From Hyphobacterium sp. CCMP332 (lineage in GTDB: Bacteria > Pseudomonadota > Alphaproteobacteria > Caulobacterales > Maricaulaceae): DNA of 64,000 nt. Position numbers and translations under genes: made by a program. The stretch is taken from assembly GCF_014323565.1 (NCBI RefSeq), contig NZ_CP058669.1:1515501-1579500 (forward strand). The letters run 5' to 3'. A model generated the notes under the pieces. That model did no database searches. It had not been told where the DNA came from and worked only from the letters and a program-made list of their open reading frames with translations. Every line of letters starts with the position of its first letter. The first letter of the stretch is position 1. Positions 57,336 through 64,000 of this stretch are shown here, piece by piece.

Positions 57336-57818
57336 TCAGAGCTGGCCGAGCATGTGTTCGGCACTGGAGGTCCGGAAGTCGCCGGGCTCCTCGGTGTTCA
57401 GAATCTCGACCACGCCGTCTTTCACCAGCATGGAAAAGCGCTGTGAGCGTGTGCCCATGCCAAAGCCGCTACCATCCATCGTCAGGCCGGTTGCTTTGGC
57501 GAAATCGCCATTGCCGTCGGCCAGCATGACGACATCATCGCCGACGCCCTGATCCTTGCCCCACGCATTCATCACGAACACGTCGTTGACCGAAACACAG
57601 GCAATGGTATCGATGCCCTTGGCGCGCAAATCGCCGGCTTTTTCAACGAAGCCCGGCAGGTGCTTGGCCGAACAGGTCGGCGTATAGGCCCCCGGCACGG
57701 CGAAGAGCGCGACGGTCTTGCCGGCGAAAACGTCGGATGTGCTTTTCTGCGACGGACCGTCTGCGGTCATCACGCCGAATTTGACGTCCGGAAGGCGGTC
57801 ACCTTGTGAAATTGTCAT
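57336..57818 (-). CDS. peroxiredoxin (Prx5/AhpE-type, AhpC/TSA family)
   Basis: This 160-residue thiol peroxidase has its peroxidatic cysteine at C49 in VPGAYTPTCSAKHLPGF, the typical Prx5 motif. A possible resolving cysteine is C74 (TIACVSVND). The C-terminal TRSQRFSMLVKDGVVE is also typical. It reduces hydrogen or organic peroxides with glutaredoxin or thioredoxin. It lies 22 bases upstream of the SPFH gene, so the three genes may be one operon. It is divergent from yqgE. Confidence 0.93.
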   Translation of the reverse strand: MTISQGDRLPDVKFGVMTADGPSQKSTSDVFAGKTVALFAVPGAYTPTCSAKHLPGFVEKAGDLRAKGIDTIACVSVNDVFVMNAWGKDQGVGDDVVMLADGNGDFAKATGLTMDGSGFGMGTRSQRFSMLVKDGVVEILNTEEPGDFRTSSAEHMLGQL

Positions 57819-57929
57819 TGCGTACTGCTCCTCGCATTTCCTGCTTTGGTTGAATTTGAACGAATGCTTTCCCTAAGAATAGCGGGAATTTGCCTTTACG
57901 TATCCCTGTTTTGCGGCAAGCATGGCGTT

Positions 57930-58496
57930 ATGGCTGCAGACGGATATCTAACCGGCAAACTGTTGATCGCAAGCCCTGCGATTGGCGACCCGCGATTTGA
58001 TCGGGCGCTGATCTATATCTGCGATCATGATGATGAGCATGCGATGGGCATTGCCATCAACAACCCGGTCGAGGATTTGCGCCTGCCGACCCTGTTCGAG
58101 CAATTGGGGATTGAGAGCGACATCCGCCTGCCGGACCAGGCCGTCCTGAAGGGCGGGCCGGTCGATGGGGATCGCGGCTTCGTCCTGCACACGCCGGACT
58201 TCGCCCACGAGAACGCCACACTGCGGGTTTCCGGCAATATCTGCCTGACGGCGACGCGGGATGTGCTGGATGCCATGGCCTCCGATCACCCGCCCCAGAA
58301 AGCCGTTCTGGCCCTCGGCTACGCCGGATGGGGACCAGGTCAGCTGGAAGACGAGTTACAGGCGAGCGTCTGGCTGGTCGCCGATCCCGAAGAAGCGCTG
58401 ATCTTTGATGATCATTTTGACGATAAATGGGAGCGCGCCCTGCATCAGATCGGGGTCAATCCGGCGCATCTGTCAGCGGTTTCCGGTCACGCCTGA
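57930..58496 (+). CDS. yqgE: YqgE/AlgH family protein (DUF179)
   Basis: The protein has 188 residues from the ATG at 57930 (MAADGYLTGKLLIASPAIGD). Family blocks are FDRALIYICDHDDEHAMGIA, LKGGPVDGDRGFVLH and LALGYAGWGPGQLEDEL. The molecular role is unknown, although AlgH affects alginate and other regulators in Pseudomonas. An open frame extends 28 codons upstream, but the family starts here. It overlaps the convergent EAL gene by ten bases. Confidence 0.9.
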   Translation: MAADGYLTGKLLIASPAIGDPRFDRALIYICDHDDEHAMGIAINNPVEDLRLPTLFEQLGIESDIRLPDQAVLKGGPVDGDRGFVLHTPDFAHENATLRVSGNICLTATRDVLDAMASDHPPQKAVLALGYAGWGPGQLEDELQASVWLVADPEEALIFDDHFDDKWERALHQIGVNPAHLSAVSGHA

Positions 58497-59665
58497 GCTC
58501 CGCCCATTGGCGATCTGATTCGGCCCGGCAGTCCTGCCCGGACGATTTCCGCGGCCAGTTCCGGTGCCACCGCGCCCGCATAGCGAAAGCCCTGACCAAA
58601 GTCACAGCCCATCGCCGCCAGTTGTTCGGCCGTGTCCGCCGACTCAATGCCTTCGGCGACAACCGTCATGCCGTAATGCTTGGCCAGTTGCAGGACGGAC
58701 TCCACCACTTTCGTGGCACTCGCCGAGGTCGACATGGCGCGCACGAAATAGCGGTCGATCTTGACCGTATCGAAGCTGAACTGATCAAGCCGCGAAAGAG
58801 AGGAATAGCCGGTACCAAAATCATCCAGCGCAATCTGGATGCCCGCCGCTTTCAATTGCGTGAGCACCGCCGCCGCCCGGTCCGGCTCCCGCATGATTTC
58901 GGTCTCGGCGATTTCCAGCTTGTAGGTCCCGGCGCGAAGTCCGGCCCCGGAGATCGCCGCGATCAGGCGTTCGGCAAATCCGTCCGCCAGCAGCTCGCCA
59001 ACGCTGGCATTGGCGGCCATGAAAAGCGGCGCGCTCGCCGCCGTCTGCCGCCAGGCAGACAGATCGCGCGCGGCCATCTCCCGCACCTGATCGCCGATTG
59101 CCCCCAACAGATCCATATCATCGGCCAGGGACAGAAAATCATCGGGACCGATAATGCCGACACCCGGGCGATCCCACCGTGCCAACGCTTCAAAGCCGGC
59201 CAGCGCGCCGGTTTCCAGCGCAATGATCGGCTGGTAGTGGGCGAGGATTTCCCCGCCCTCCACCGCATCGGAAATCCGCGTCTCCCGATCCAGCTGGTCG
59301 CGCGCATCGACCGAGAAACGTCCGGCCGGCAGAACCAGTCCTGACACGGATCCGTTCTCGATCCGCGAGCCGATGAAGCGCAGATAGCGCACGGCGCCTT
59401 CTTCACCGACCAGCCGGACCCGCAGGTCGATATCGCCGGCCACCAGAGCCGCCGTGAAATCCTCACGGTCGCCGGGCGCCAGCATGTTGATGATGTCATC
59501 CAGCTTGTAGTCCGGCTTCAGGAGGCCCAGCTCGCCCACACGCCCGGAAAAACGGGCGGTTTCAAGGTCGATGGCAAAGGCTACCGCCCCGGAGGCCCTC
59601 GCCGCGCGGCTGAACAGGGCCTCATCCACGGATGGGGTCCATCGCCAGAAGCGCCAACTTGTCAT
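58487..59665 (-). CDS. EAL-domain cyclic-di-GMP phosphodiesterase
   Basis: The protein has 392 residues. The N-terminal third (about 1-125) looks like a PAS-type sensor (LKPDYKLDDIINMLAPGDRE, with DLRVRLVGEEGAVRYLRFIG). The EAL domain follows with FEALARW, LEIAETEIM, ALDDFGTGYSSLSRL, VKIDRYFV and VVAEGIES, so all main metal and catalytic residues are present. It should degrade c-di-GMP, which controls motility and adhesion. There is no GGDEF domain. The ATG at 59665 lies 44 bases inside the upstream GNAT gene. Confidence 0.92.
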   Translation of the reverse strand: MTSWRFWRWTPSVDEALFSRAARASGAVAFAIDLETARFSGRVGELGLLKPDYKLDDIINMLAPGDREDFTAALVAGDIDLRVRLVGEEGAVRYLRFIGSRIENGSVSGLVLPAGRFSVDARDQLDRETRISDAVEGGEILAHYQPIIALETGALAGFEALARWDRPGVGIIGPDDFLSLADDMDLLGAIGDQVREMAARDLSAWRQTAASAPLFMAANASVGELLADGFAERLIAAISGAGLRAGTYKLEIAETEIMREPDRAAAVLTQLKAAGIQIALDDFGTGYSSLSRLDQFSFDTVKIDRYFVRAMSTSASATKVVESVLQLAKHYGMTVVAEGIESADTAEQLAAMGCDFGQGFRYAGAVAPELAAEIVRAGLPGRIRSPMGGAQA

Positions 59666-60203
59666 GATCGCGCCATTCACCGGCAATGTAGAGGAAGCGG
59701 CGCGCCAGCCCCTCATGCTGGAAACCGATCTCTTCCAGCAATTTGCGCGAGATTGTATTGTCCGGCTGCACCGCCGCCTCGATGCGGTTCAGTTTCAGTT
59801 CGTTGAAGGCAAAGGCCAGTACCCGCCTTATCGCCTGCCGCGCATATCCTTGCCGGATATAGGGCGTACCGATCCAGTAGCCGATATCCGCTGACTGCAT
59901 CACGCCGCGTCTGATGTTGTTGAGATTACACGCCCCGACCAGAAGATTGCCGCGCTTGCGGATCACGAAGAAGGGCGCACCCCGCCCCTCTTTCCAGTCC
60001 AGGTCATAGCGCCGCATCCGGCCGCGATAGGCTGTCCGCGTCAGCTCGTCTTCTGTCCAGGACGGCTCCCACGGCTCGGTGCGGCGGCGGCTGGCAGCGC
60101 GCAGCTTGGCCCAGGCCTCATAATCTTCTGCACGCGGGGCCCGAAGCACGAGATCGCGGGTTTCCAGTTCGATTGTCGGGGAATCATCGCGCCACAACGC
60201 CAT
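59622..60203 (-). CDS. GNAT acetyltransferase (RimJ/RimL type)
   Basis: This 193-residue cytoplasmic protein starts with a RimJ-like lead (LETRDLVLRAPRAEDYEAWA). The acetyl-CoA loop is YIRQGYARQAIRRVLAFAF and the family C-terminus is LNRIEAAVQPDNTISRKLLE. It may acetylate a ribosomal protein N-terminus or a small substrate. Its 3' end overlaps the EAL gene by 44 bases, and it is downstream of the cytochrome oxidase assembly genes. Confidence 0.9.
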   Translation of the reverse strand: MALWRDDSPTIELETRDLVLRAPRAEDYEAWAKLRAASRRRTEPWEPSWTEDELTRTAYRGRMRRYDLDWKEGRGAPFFVIRKRGNLLVGACNLNNIRRGVMQSADIGYWIGTPYIRQGYARQAIRRVLAFAFNELKLNRIEAAVQPDNTISRKLLEEIGFQHEGLARRFLYIAGEWRDHDKLALLAMDPIRG

Positions 60204-60247
60204 TCGCCAGCCTCATGCTTGTCGATGAACTCTATACACCAAACCCG

Positions 60248-60934
60248 CTAACGCCGGGTGAAACGCAACCGCCCGGCCTGCACATGCATCAGAAGGTAGA
60301 CCGCGATCAGCCCGATCGCGAGCCCCCACCATGTCAGCGCATAGCCCAGATGCTGACCGGGCGGCACATTCGCCAGTTGCGGCGGCATCTCATCTCCCGC
60401 CGCGATCATCCAGAAATCCGTGGCGACGGGCCGCCCGCCCAACGCAGACGAGAGTGCCTCGGCTTCATAGCGGAAGAACTCTCCCGTCTCGACATTGTTG
60501 GCGGCATCAAAGGCGCCCGGCTCGGGCGGACGCGCAAACATCAGCACATCCGGAGCGGGAAGCACATTGCCGGTAAAGGTTTCAAAGCCCGTCTGGACCA
60601 GAAAATACTGTCCGGCAGCCGGATCAAAACAGGCCGGCACCGGCACGGGCGACATCAGCCGCCATCCCAGCTCTCCGGAGGTCGAGCGTCCGTGAAAACG
60701 GACTTCACCGCCTTCGACACCATCGGGCGGGAAAACGGCCCGGCCTGTAAAACTGCTGCGAATATCGCAAAGCGCCGCTTGCCAGTCGGCCGGGTCGCCG
60801 ACCTCGCGGCTTTCCCAGCCAGAAATGGCGTCGGCCTTCTCTGCCATACGGCCGAATTGCCATGCTCCCAGCCAGATCAACAAGGCCAGGGCCGGAATGG
60901 AAAGAAGGGTCAGGAGAGGGAGCGGGCGAAACAT
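60248..60934 (-). CDS. SURF1-family cytochrome oxidase assembly protein
   Basis: This 228-residue protein has two membrane helices at its ends (LLTLLSIPALALLIWLGAWQ near the N-terminus and YALTWWGLAIGLIAVYLLMH near the C-terminus), with a periplasmic domain between. LGAWQFGRMAEK and YALTWWGLA are SURF1 hallmarks. It helps insert heme a into oxidase subunit I. Its place after ctaE and DUF983 agrees. Confidence 0.93.
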   Translation of the reverse strand: MFRPLPLLTLLSIPALALLIWLGAWQFGRMAEKADAISGWESREVGDPADWQAALCDIRSSFTGRAVFPPDGVEGGEVRFHGRSTSGELGWRLMSPVPVPACFDPAAGQYFLVQTGFETFTGNVLPAPDVLMFARPPEPGAFDAANNVETGEFFRYEAEALSSALGGRPVATDFWMIAAGDEMPPQLANVPPGQHLGYALTWWGLAIGLIAVYLLMHVQAGRLRFTRR

Positions 60935-60946
60935 CAGCGCCTCGCG

Positions 60947-61312
60947 TCAGTGCTCGTTATTGAAGCGGGCTTCTTCAGCGGCGTGCTTGAATTGCAGCGC
61001 AAACAGAATGCCCTTGCACGGCCGCAGCAAAAGCAGGCAAAGCAAGACGGTGACCGGCAGCCACAGCACCATATGCACCCACAATGGCGGCTGCATCGCG
61101 ACTTCCATCAGAAGTGCCAGAAACACCACCGGAAAGCCGACAATCGACATGACGAAGAAGGCCGGACCGTCGCCTGCATCCGCAAAACTGTAATCGAGAT
61201 CACAGACCTCGCAGGACGGGGCAATGGTCAGAAAGCCGGCAAACATGGCCCCCTCCCCACATCGCGGGCAGCGGCCTTTGGCGCCCGCGAGGAAGGGAGA
61301 GGTTTCAGCCAT
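60947..61312 (-). CDS. DUF983 family protein
   Basis: This 121-residue membrane protein has an N-terminal zinc-ribbon-like part, CPRCGEGAMFAGFLTIAPSC and then CDLDYSFADAGDGPAFF, and two hydrophobic segments (FVMSIVGFPVVFLALLMEVA and LWVHMVLWLPVTVLLCLLLL). This is the DUF983 family, typically encoded in alphaproteobacterial cox clusters. The function is unknown, but a role in oxidase assembly is likely from context. Confidence 0.9.
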   Translation of the reverse strand: MAETSPFLAGAKGRCPRCGEGAMFAGFLTIAPSCEVCDLDYSFADAGDGPAFFVMSIVGFPVVFLALLMEVAMQPPLWVHMVLWLPVTVLLCLLLLRPCKGILFALQFKHAAEEARFNNEH

Positions 61313-61315
61313 GCC

Positions 61316-62179
61316 TTACTGGAAAGCGACGTAGACGAAGGCAAACAGGAAGAGCCAGACCACATCCACGAAGTGCCAGTACCAGGCGGCAGCTTCCAGG
61401 CCGAAATGCTTCTGCGGAGACATGCCGCCCATCAACAGACGGATCAGGCAAACCGCCAGGAAGATCGTCCCGATGATAACGTGCGCGCCGTGGAAGCCCG
61501 TCGCCATGAAGAAGGTCGCGCCATAGAGATTGCCGTCAAAGGCAAAGTGCGCGTGGCTGTACTCATAGGCCTGAACAAAGGAGAAGCTGACACCCAGAAT
61601 CACGGTCAGGATCAGGCCCTGGATGGCCCCCTTGCGGTCGCCATGCTGCAGCGCGTGGTGCGCCCAGGTCACGGTCGTACCGGACAGTAGCAGGATCAGT
61701 GTGTTTATCAGCGGCAGATGCCACGGATCAAAGGTTTCAACTCCCGGCGGCGGCCAGCTTTCCCAGCCGGAGAAATCGGCACCAATGGCAATCGCATCCC
61801 AACTTCCGCCCGCCCGCAGATCGTGGAAAAGCGCGCCTTCGAAGAACATCCAGAACCAGGCCACGAAGAACATGACTTCCGACAGGATGAAGAGGATCAT
61901 GCCGTAGCGCAGGCCGATATCGACAACCGGCGTGTGGTCGCCGGCGCGGGATTCCCTGATCACATCACCCCACCAGCCGAACATCACATAGAAAATGCCC
62001 AGCAGGCCGATAGCGAACAGCCAGGGCTGCCCTTCGCCAAAGACAAAACTGTCTTCGGCCAGGCCCTTCATCCAGACCACAGCGCCCAGCATCATGATGA
62101 ATGCAAACAGCGACGCTACAACCGGCCATGGGCTCGGATTGACGAGATGATAATCGTGTTTGACGGCGTGACCGGCCAT
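61316..62179 (-). CDS. ctaE: cytochrome c oxidase subunit III
   Basis: This 287-residue integral membrane protein has seven helices. Family blocks are [45 protein letters not shown]-like [38 protein letters not shown] and [20 protein letters not shown]. It is part of the aa3-type oxidase. Subunits I and II are not in the window and probably lie beyond its right edge. Confidence 0.96.
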   Translation of the reverse strand: MAGHAVKHDYHLVNPSPWPVVASLFAFIMMLGAVVWMKGLAEDSFVFGEGQPWLFAIGLLGIFYVMFGWWGDVIRESRAGDHTPVVDIGLRYGMILFILSEVMFFVAWFWMFFEGALFHDLRAGGSWDAIAIGADFSGWESWPPPGVETFDPWHLPLINTLILLLSGTTVTWAHHALQHGDRKGAIQGLILTVILGVSFSFVQAYEYSHAHFAFDGNLYGATFFMATGFHGAHVIIGTIFLAVCLIRLLMGGMSPQKHFGLEAAAWYWHFVDVVWLFLFAFVYVAFQ

Positions 62180-62251
62180 GTCCTGTCTCCTGCGAGTCGT
62201 CCCCGGACGAATTTCAAAACCTGATACAGGCCGCCGGGGAAAGGATCAATG

Positions 62252-62827
62252 CTATGGTGCCGCTTCGCGGCGACCTGTCGCGCCTGCGCCGTCGGCATCC
62301 TGTTCGAAAAAGGTGTAGGACAATGTGATAGTGTGCACATCATCCATGCGGCTTTCTTCATCCATCAACGGATCGACGAAGAATAATACGGGCATTTCAA
62401 TACTTTCGCCGGGCTGCAGGGTCTGCTCGGTAAAGCAGAAACATTCCAGCTTGGAAAAATACGGCGCGGCCTTGAACGGGGTCACATTATAAGACGCCAT
62501 CCCGGTCACCGGGCGGTCCGAATTATTGGTCGCGCGATAGAAGGCCAGAGAGGTTTCTCCCACCCGCACCGTCATCGACGACTGCATCGGTTCAAAGGTC
62601 CAGGGCAAATCGCGCGACTGGCTGGCATCAAACCGGACCTCAACCGTGCGGTCGAGAATGGAACCCGCCTCGGCGGTGGCCACCTGCGTCGTGCCGCCAT
62701 AGCCCGTCACCTGACAGAACAGATTGTAGAGCGGAACCGCCGCATAGGCCGCGCCGACCATGGCAATCGCCACGCCGGACAGCGTCACCATCAGGCGCGT
62801 ATTCTTATTCTTCAGAAGTTGCTTCAT
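62252..62827 (-). CDS. ctaG: cytochrome c oxidase copper-assembly protein CtaG/Cox11
   Basis: The protein has 191 residues. One N-terminal membrane helix (LMVTLSGVAIAMVGAAYAAV) is followed by VPLYNLFCQVTGYGGTTQ. The copper-binding CFCF lies at residues 129-132, followed by TEQTLQPGESIEMPV. It delivers copper to the CuB site of oxidase subunit I. The ATG at 62827 is preceded by an in-frame GTG; both lie inside the end of the coxF gene. A 72-base gap separates it from ctaE. Confidence 0.95.
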   Translation of the reverse strand: MKQLLKNKNTRLMVTLSGVAIAMVGAAYAAVPLYNLFCQVTGYGGTTQVATAEAGSILDRTVEVRFDASQSRDLPWTFEPMQSSMTVRVGETSLAFYRATNNSDRPVTGMASYNVTPFKAAPYFSKLECFCFTEQTLQPGESIEMPVLFFVDPLMDEESRMDDVHTITLSYTFFEQDADGAGATGRREAAP

Positions 62828-63062
62828 CACCTGTCACAGCCTCCTCTTCCGCGGCCATAGCGTCCTGACGGGCGCTCACATTCTGCGTCAACCGGATCGC
62901 CGTAATCGAAAAGATCAGCACCATGAACGCCACCAGCGACAGGGCGATCATCACATTGCGGCGGCCACGCGCCTTGATGAAATCACGCTGGTGTTGCGCA
63001 GCATCGACTGCCGGCGTTTCGCCGGGAGCATGTGTGTCCGGAGGCGCGTTGTCTTCGGTCAT
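62805..63062 (-). CDS. CoxF-like small membrane protein
   Basis: This 85-residue protein has one central membrane helix (NVMIALSLVAFMVLIFSITA) after a polar N-terminal tail with HQRDFIKARGRRN, and an acidic C-terminus. Its place between ctaB and ctaG is that of CoxF in alphaproteobacterial cox operons. It overlaps ctaG by 23 bases and ctaB by four. Confidence 0.8.
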   Translation of the reverse strand: MTEDNAPPDTHAPGETPAVDAAQHQRDFIKARGRRNVMIALSLVAFMVLIFSITAIRLTQNVSARQDAMAAEEEAVTGDEATSEE

Positions 63063-64000
63063 AGAAGACCTCCGAGCGGCGTCGCGAAATAGGCGCCCAT
63101 CGCATGCTCGGCGATCAATGCGGCGAACAGTGTTGCCAGGTATCCGATCGAATAGGCGAACAGATCCCGCGCCGCCTTGTCGCCAACGCGCACGGCATAG
63201 AGCGCACCATCCTCTGCCGATCCGGCTTCACCGGCGCGCGAATCAAAGATGCGCCAGGCCAGAATCAGGAAGACCGCTCCGCCCAGAAGCGCCGCCAGAC
63301 CATAAAGCAATCCCCCCAGGCCGGTCAGCACCGGGGCCAGGGCGAAGGGTGTCAGGATCAGCGAATAGATCAGGATTTCCAGACGCGTGCGTTTCGGCCC
63401 CTTGGCCACCGGCATCATCGGCACGCCCGCGTCGGAATAATCGCCGGACTTGTAGAGCGCCAGTGCCCAGCTGTGCGGCGGCGTCCACAGGAAGATGATG
63501 GCAAACAGGATGACCGCATCCATCGACACGCCGCCCGTGGCGATCACCCAGCCAATCATGGGCGGGAATGCCCCGGCCGCACCGCCAATGACGATATTCT
63601 GCGGCGTCCGGCGCTTCAGGATCATGGTGTAGATGACGGCGTAGAAAAAGATCGAGAAAGCCAGCATGGCGGCGGCGAAGACATTGGCCGCCAGCGACAT
63701 CAGGACAATCGCCAGTGCGGACGCAACGAGGCCGAAGCCATAGGCATCTTCCTGACGGACCTTGCCCAGCGGCACCGGGCGCAACCGTGTGCGGCGCATT
63801 TTCTGGTCGATATCGGCGTCATACGCCATGTTCAGCGCACCCGCCGCCCCGGCACCGAGGGCCAGAGCAAAGATGGCAATCGCCGCCATAAGCGGATGGA
63901 TCGAGACCGGCGCCGCCACATAGCCGGCAAAAGCCGTGAACACGACAAGCGTCATCACCCGCGGCTTCATCAGCGAGACGTAATCCCGCCACTCTGCGGG
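63059..64000 (-). CDS. ctaB: protoheme IX farnesyltransferase (heme O synthase), start beyond the window
   Basis: At least 313 residues are visible and the frame is open to the window edge; the codons before M at 63970 read WRDYVSL, continuing the family start DYVSLMKPRVMTLVVFTAF. The prenyl-binding aspartates are in NMAYDADIDQKMRRT. Eight or nine membrane helices follow. The enzyme adds a farnesyl group to heme b for cytochrome oxidase. It is the most upstream gene of the visible cox assembly cluster. Confidence 0.95.
   Translation of the reverse strand, partial: PAEWRDYVSLMKPRVMTLVVFTAFAGYVAAPVSIHPLMAAIAIFALALGAGAAGALNMAYDADIDQKMRRTRLRPVPLGKVRQEDAYGFGLVASALAIVLMSLAANVFAAAMLAFSIFFYAVIYTMILKRRTPQNIVIGGAAGAFPPMIGWVIATGGVSMDAVILFAIIFLWTPPHSWALALYKSGDYSDAGVPMMPVAKGPKRTRLEILIYSLILTPFALAPVLTGLGGLLYGLAALLGGAVFLILAWRIFDSRAGEAGSAEDGALYAVRVGDKAARDLFAYSIGYLATLFAALIAEHAMGAYFATPLGGLL

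Noticed and set aside
60173-61690. 505-residue open frame opposite surf1, DUF983 and ctaE
   Set aside because: It is the complement of three coding genes and rich in Gln/Arg/His, as antisense frames are here.

Overview
The window is a gene-dense, GC-rich stretch of an alphaproteobacterial chromosome, most likely from the Hyphomonadaceae/Maricaulales group near Caulobacterales. The main reasons are the gene order rnhB-ccrM-mutY-dciA-dsbA-smc-atpIBEF'F, a CcrM-type GANTC methylase with a CtrA-like site and a GANTC site in its promoter, a glycine-cleavage P protein split into two subunits, and an F0 ATP synthase operon separate from F1. The genus cannot be fixed from the sequence alone. Both window ends cut a gene: ygfZ on the left and ctaB on the right. 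I found no tRNA, rRNA, CRISPR array, transposase, integrase or phage gene.

1-6.3 kb: the ygfZ end, tag, a small lipoprotein, two tandem KAS III-type ketoacyl synthases, a propeller-like lipoprotein, a conserved hypothetical and a double universal stress protein. 6.3-12.6 kb: an NAD-synthesis block with an HD hydrolase, an NrtR/NadQ-type regulator, then nadA, nadB and nadC behind two operator-like palindromes. A foreign-looking secreted protein gene sits between nadA and nadB with start/stop overlaps. 12.5-20.3 kb: a SleB-type wall hydrolase, ppdK, and glyQ-GST-glyS. GlyS is unusually long because of two in-frame insertions, one made of the palindromic repeats also found between genes here.

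20.3-28.1 kb: a repeat-filled gap, a TrmN6-like methyltransferase with a DUF2007 protein, octaprenyl diphosphate synthase, a WecA-type GlcNAc-1-P transferase, ispE, a TPR lipoprotein and ETF-ubiquinone oxidoreductase. 28.1-32.8 kb: a family-4-like uracil-DNA glycosylase, a PA0069-type radical SAM protein and a small accessory stretch. In that stretch a lipoprotein gene is flanked by two copies of the last 27 bases of the radical SAM gene, followed by an inverted-repeat element and an AT-rich orphan gene.

32.8-44.3 kb: the conserved core block rnhB, ccrM, mutY (convergent), dciA, two DsbA-like proteins, smc and the F0 ATP synthase genes, closed by a terminator. 44.3-51.4 kb: the glycine cleavage operon gcvT-H-PA-PB behind a tandem glycine riboswitch, then argS and a lipoprotein. 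51.5-58.5 kb: ispH, a small HELGH membrane protein, a DUF1801 protein, rnhA, a frameshifted secreted-protein gene, an NfeD/SPFH pair, a peroxiredoxin and YqgE/AlgH. 58.5-64 kb: an EAL phosphodiesterase and a GNAT acetyltransferase behind the cytochrome oxidase assembly operon ctaB-coxF-ctaG-ctaE-DUF983-surf1, read leftward.

Most of the window is housekeeping. The parts that stand out are the nad operon with its inserted secreted gene and palindromes, the repeat-invaded glyS, the 30.3-32.8 kb islet with duplicated gene ends, and the small HELGH membrane protein.
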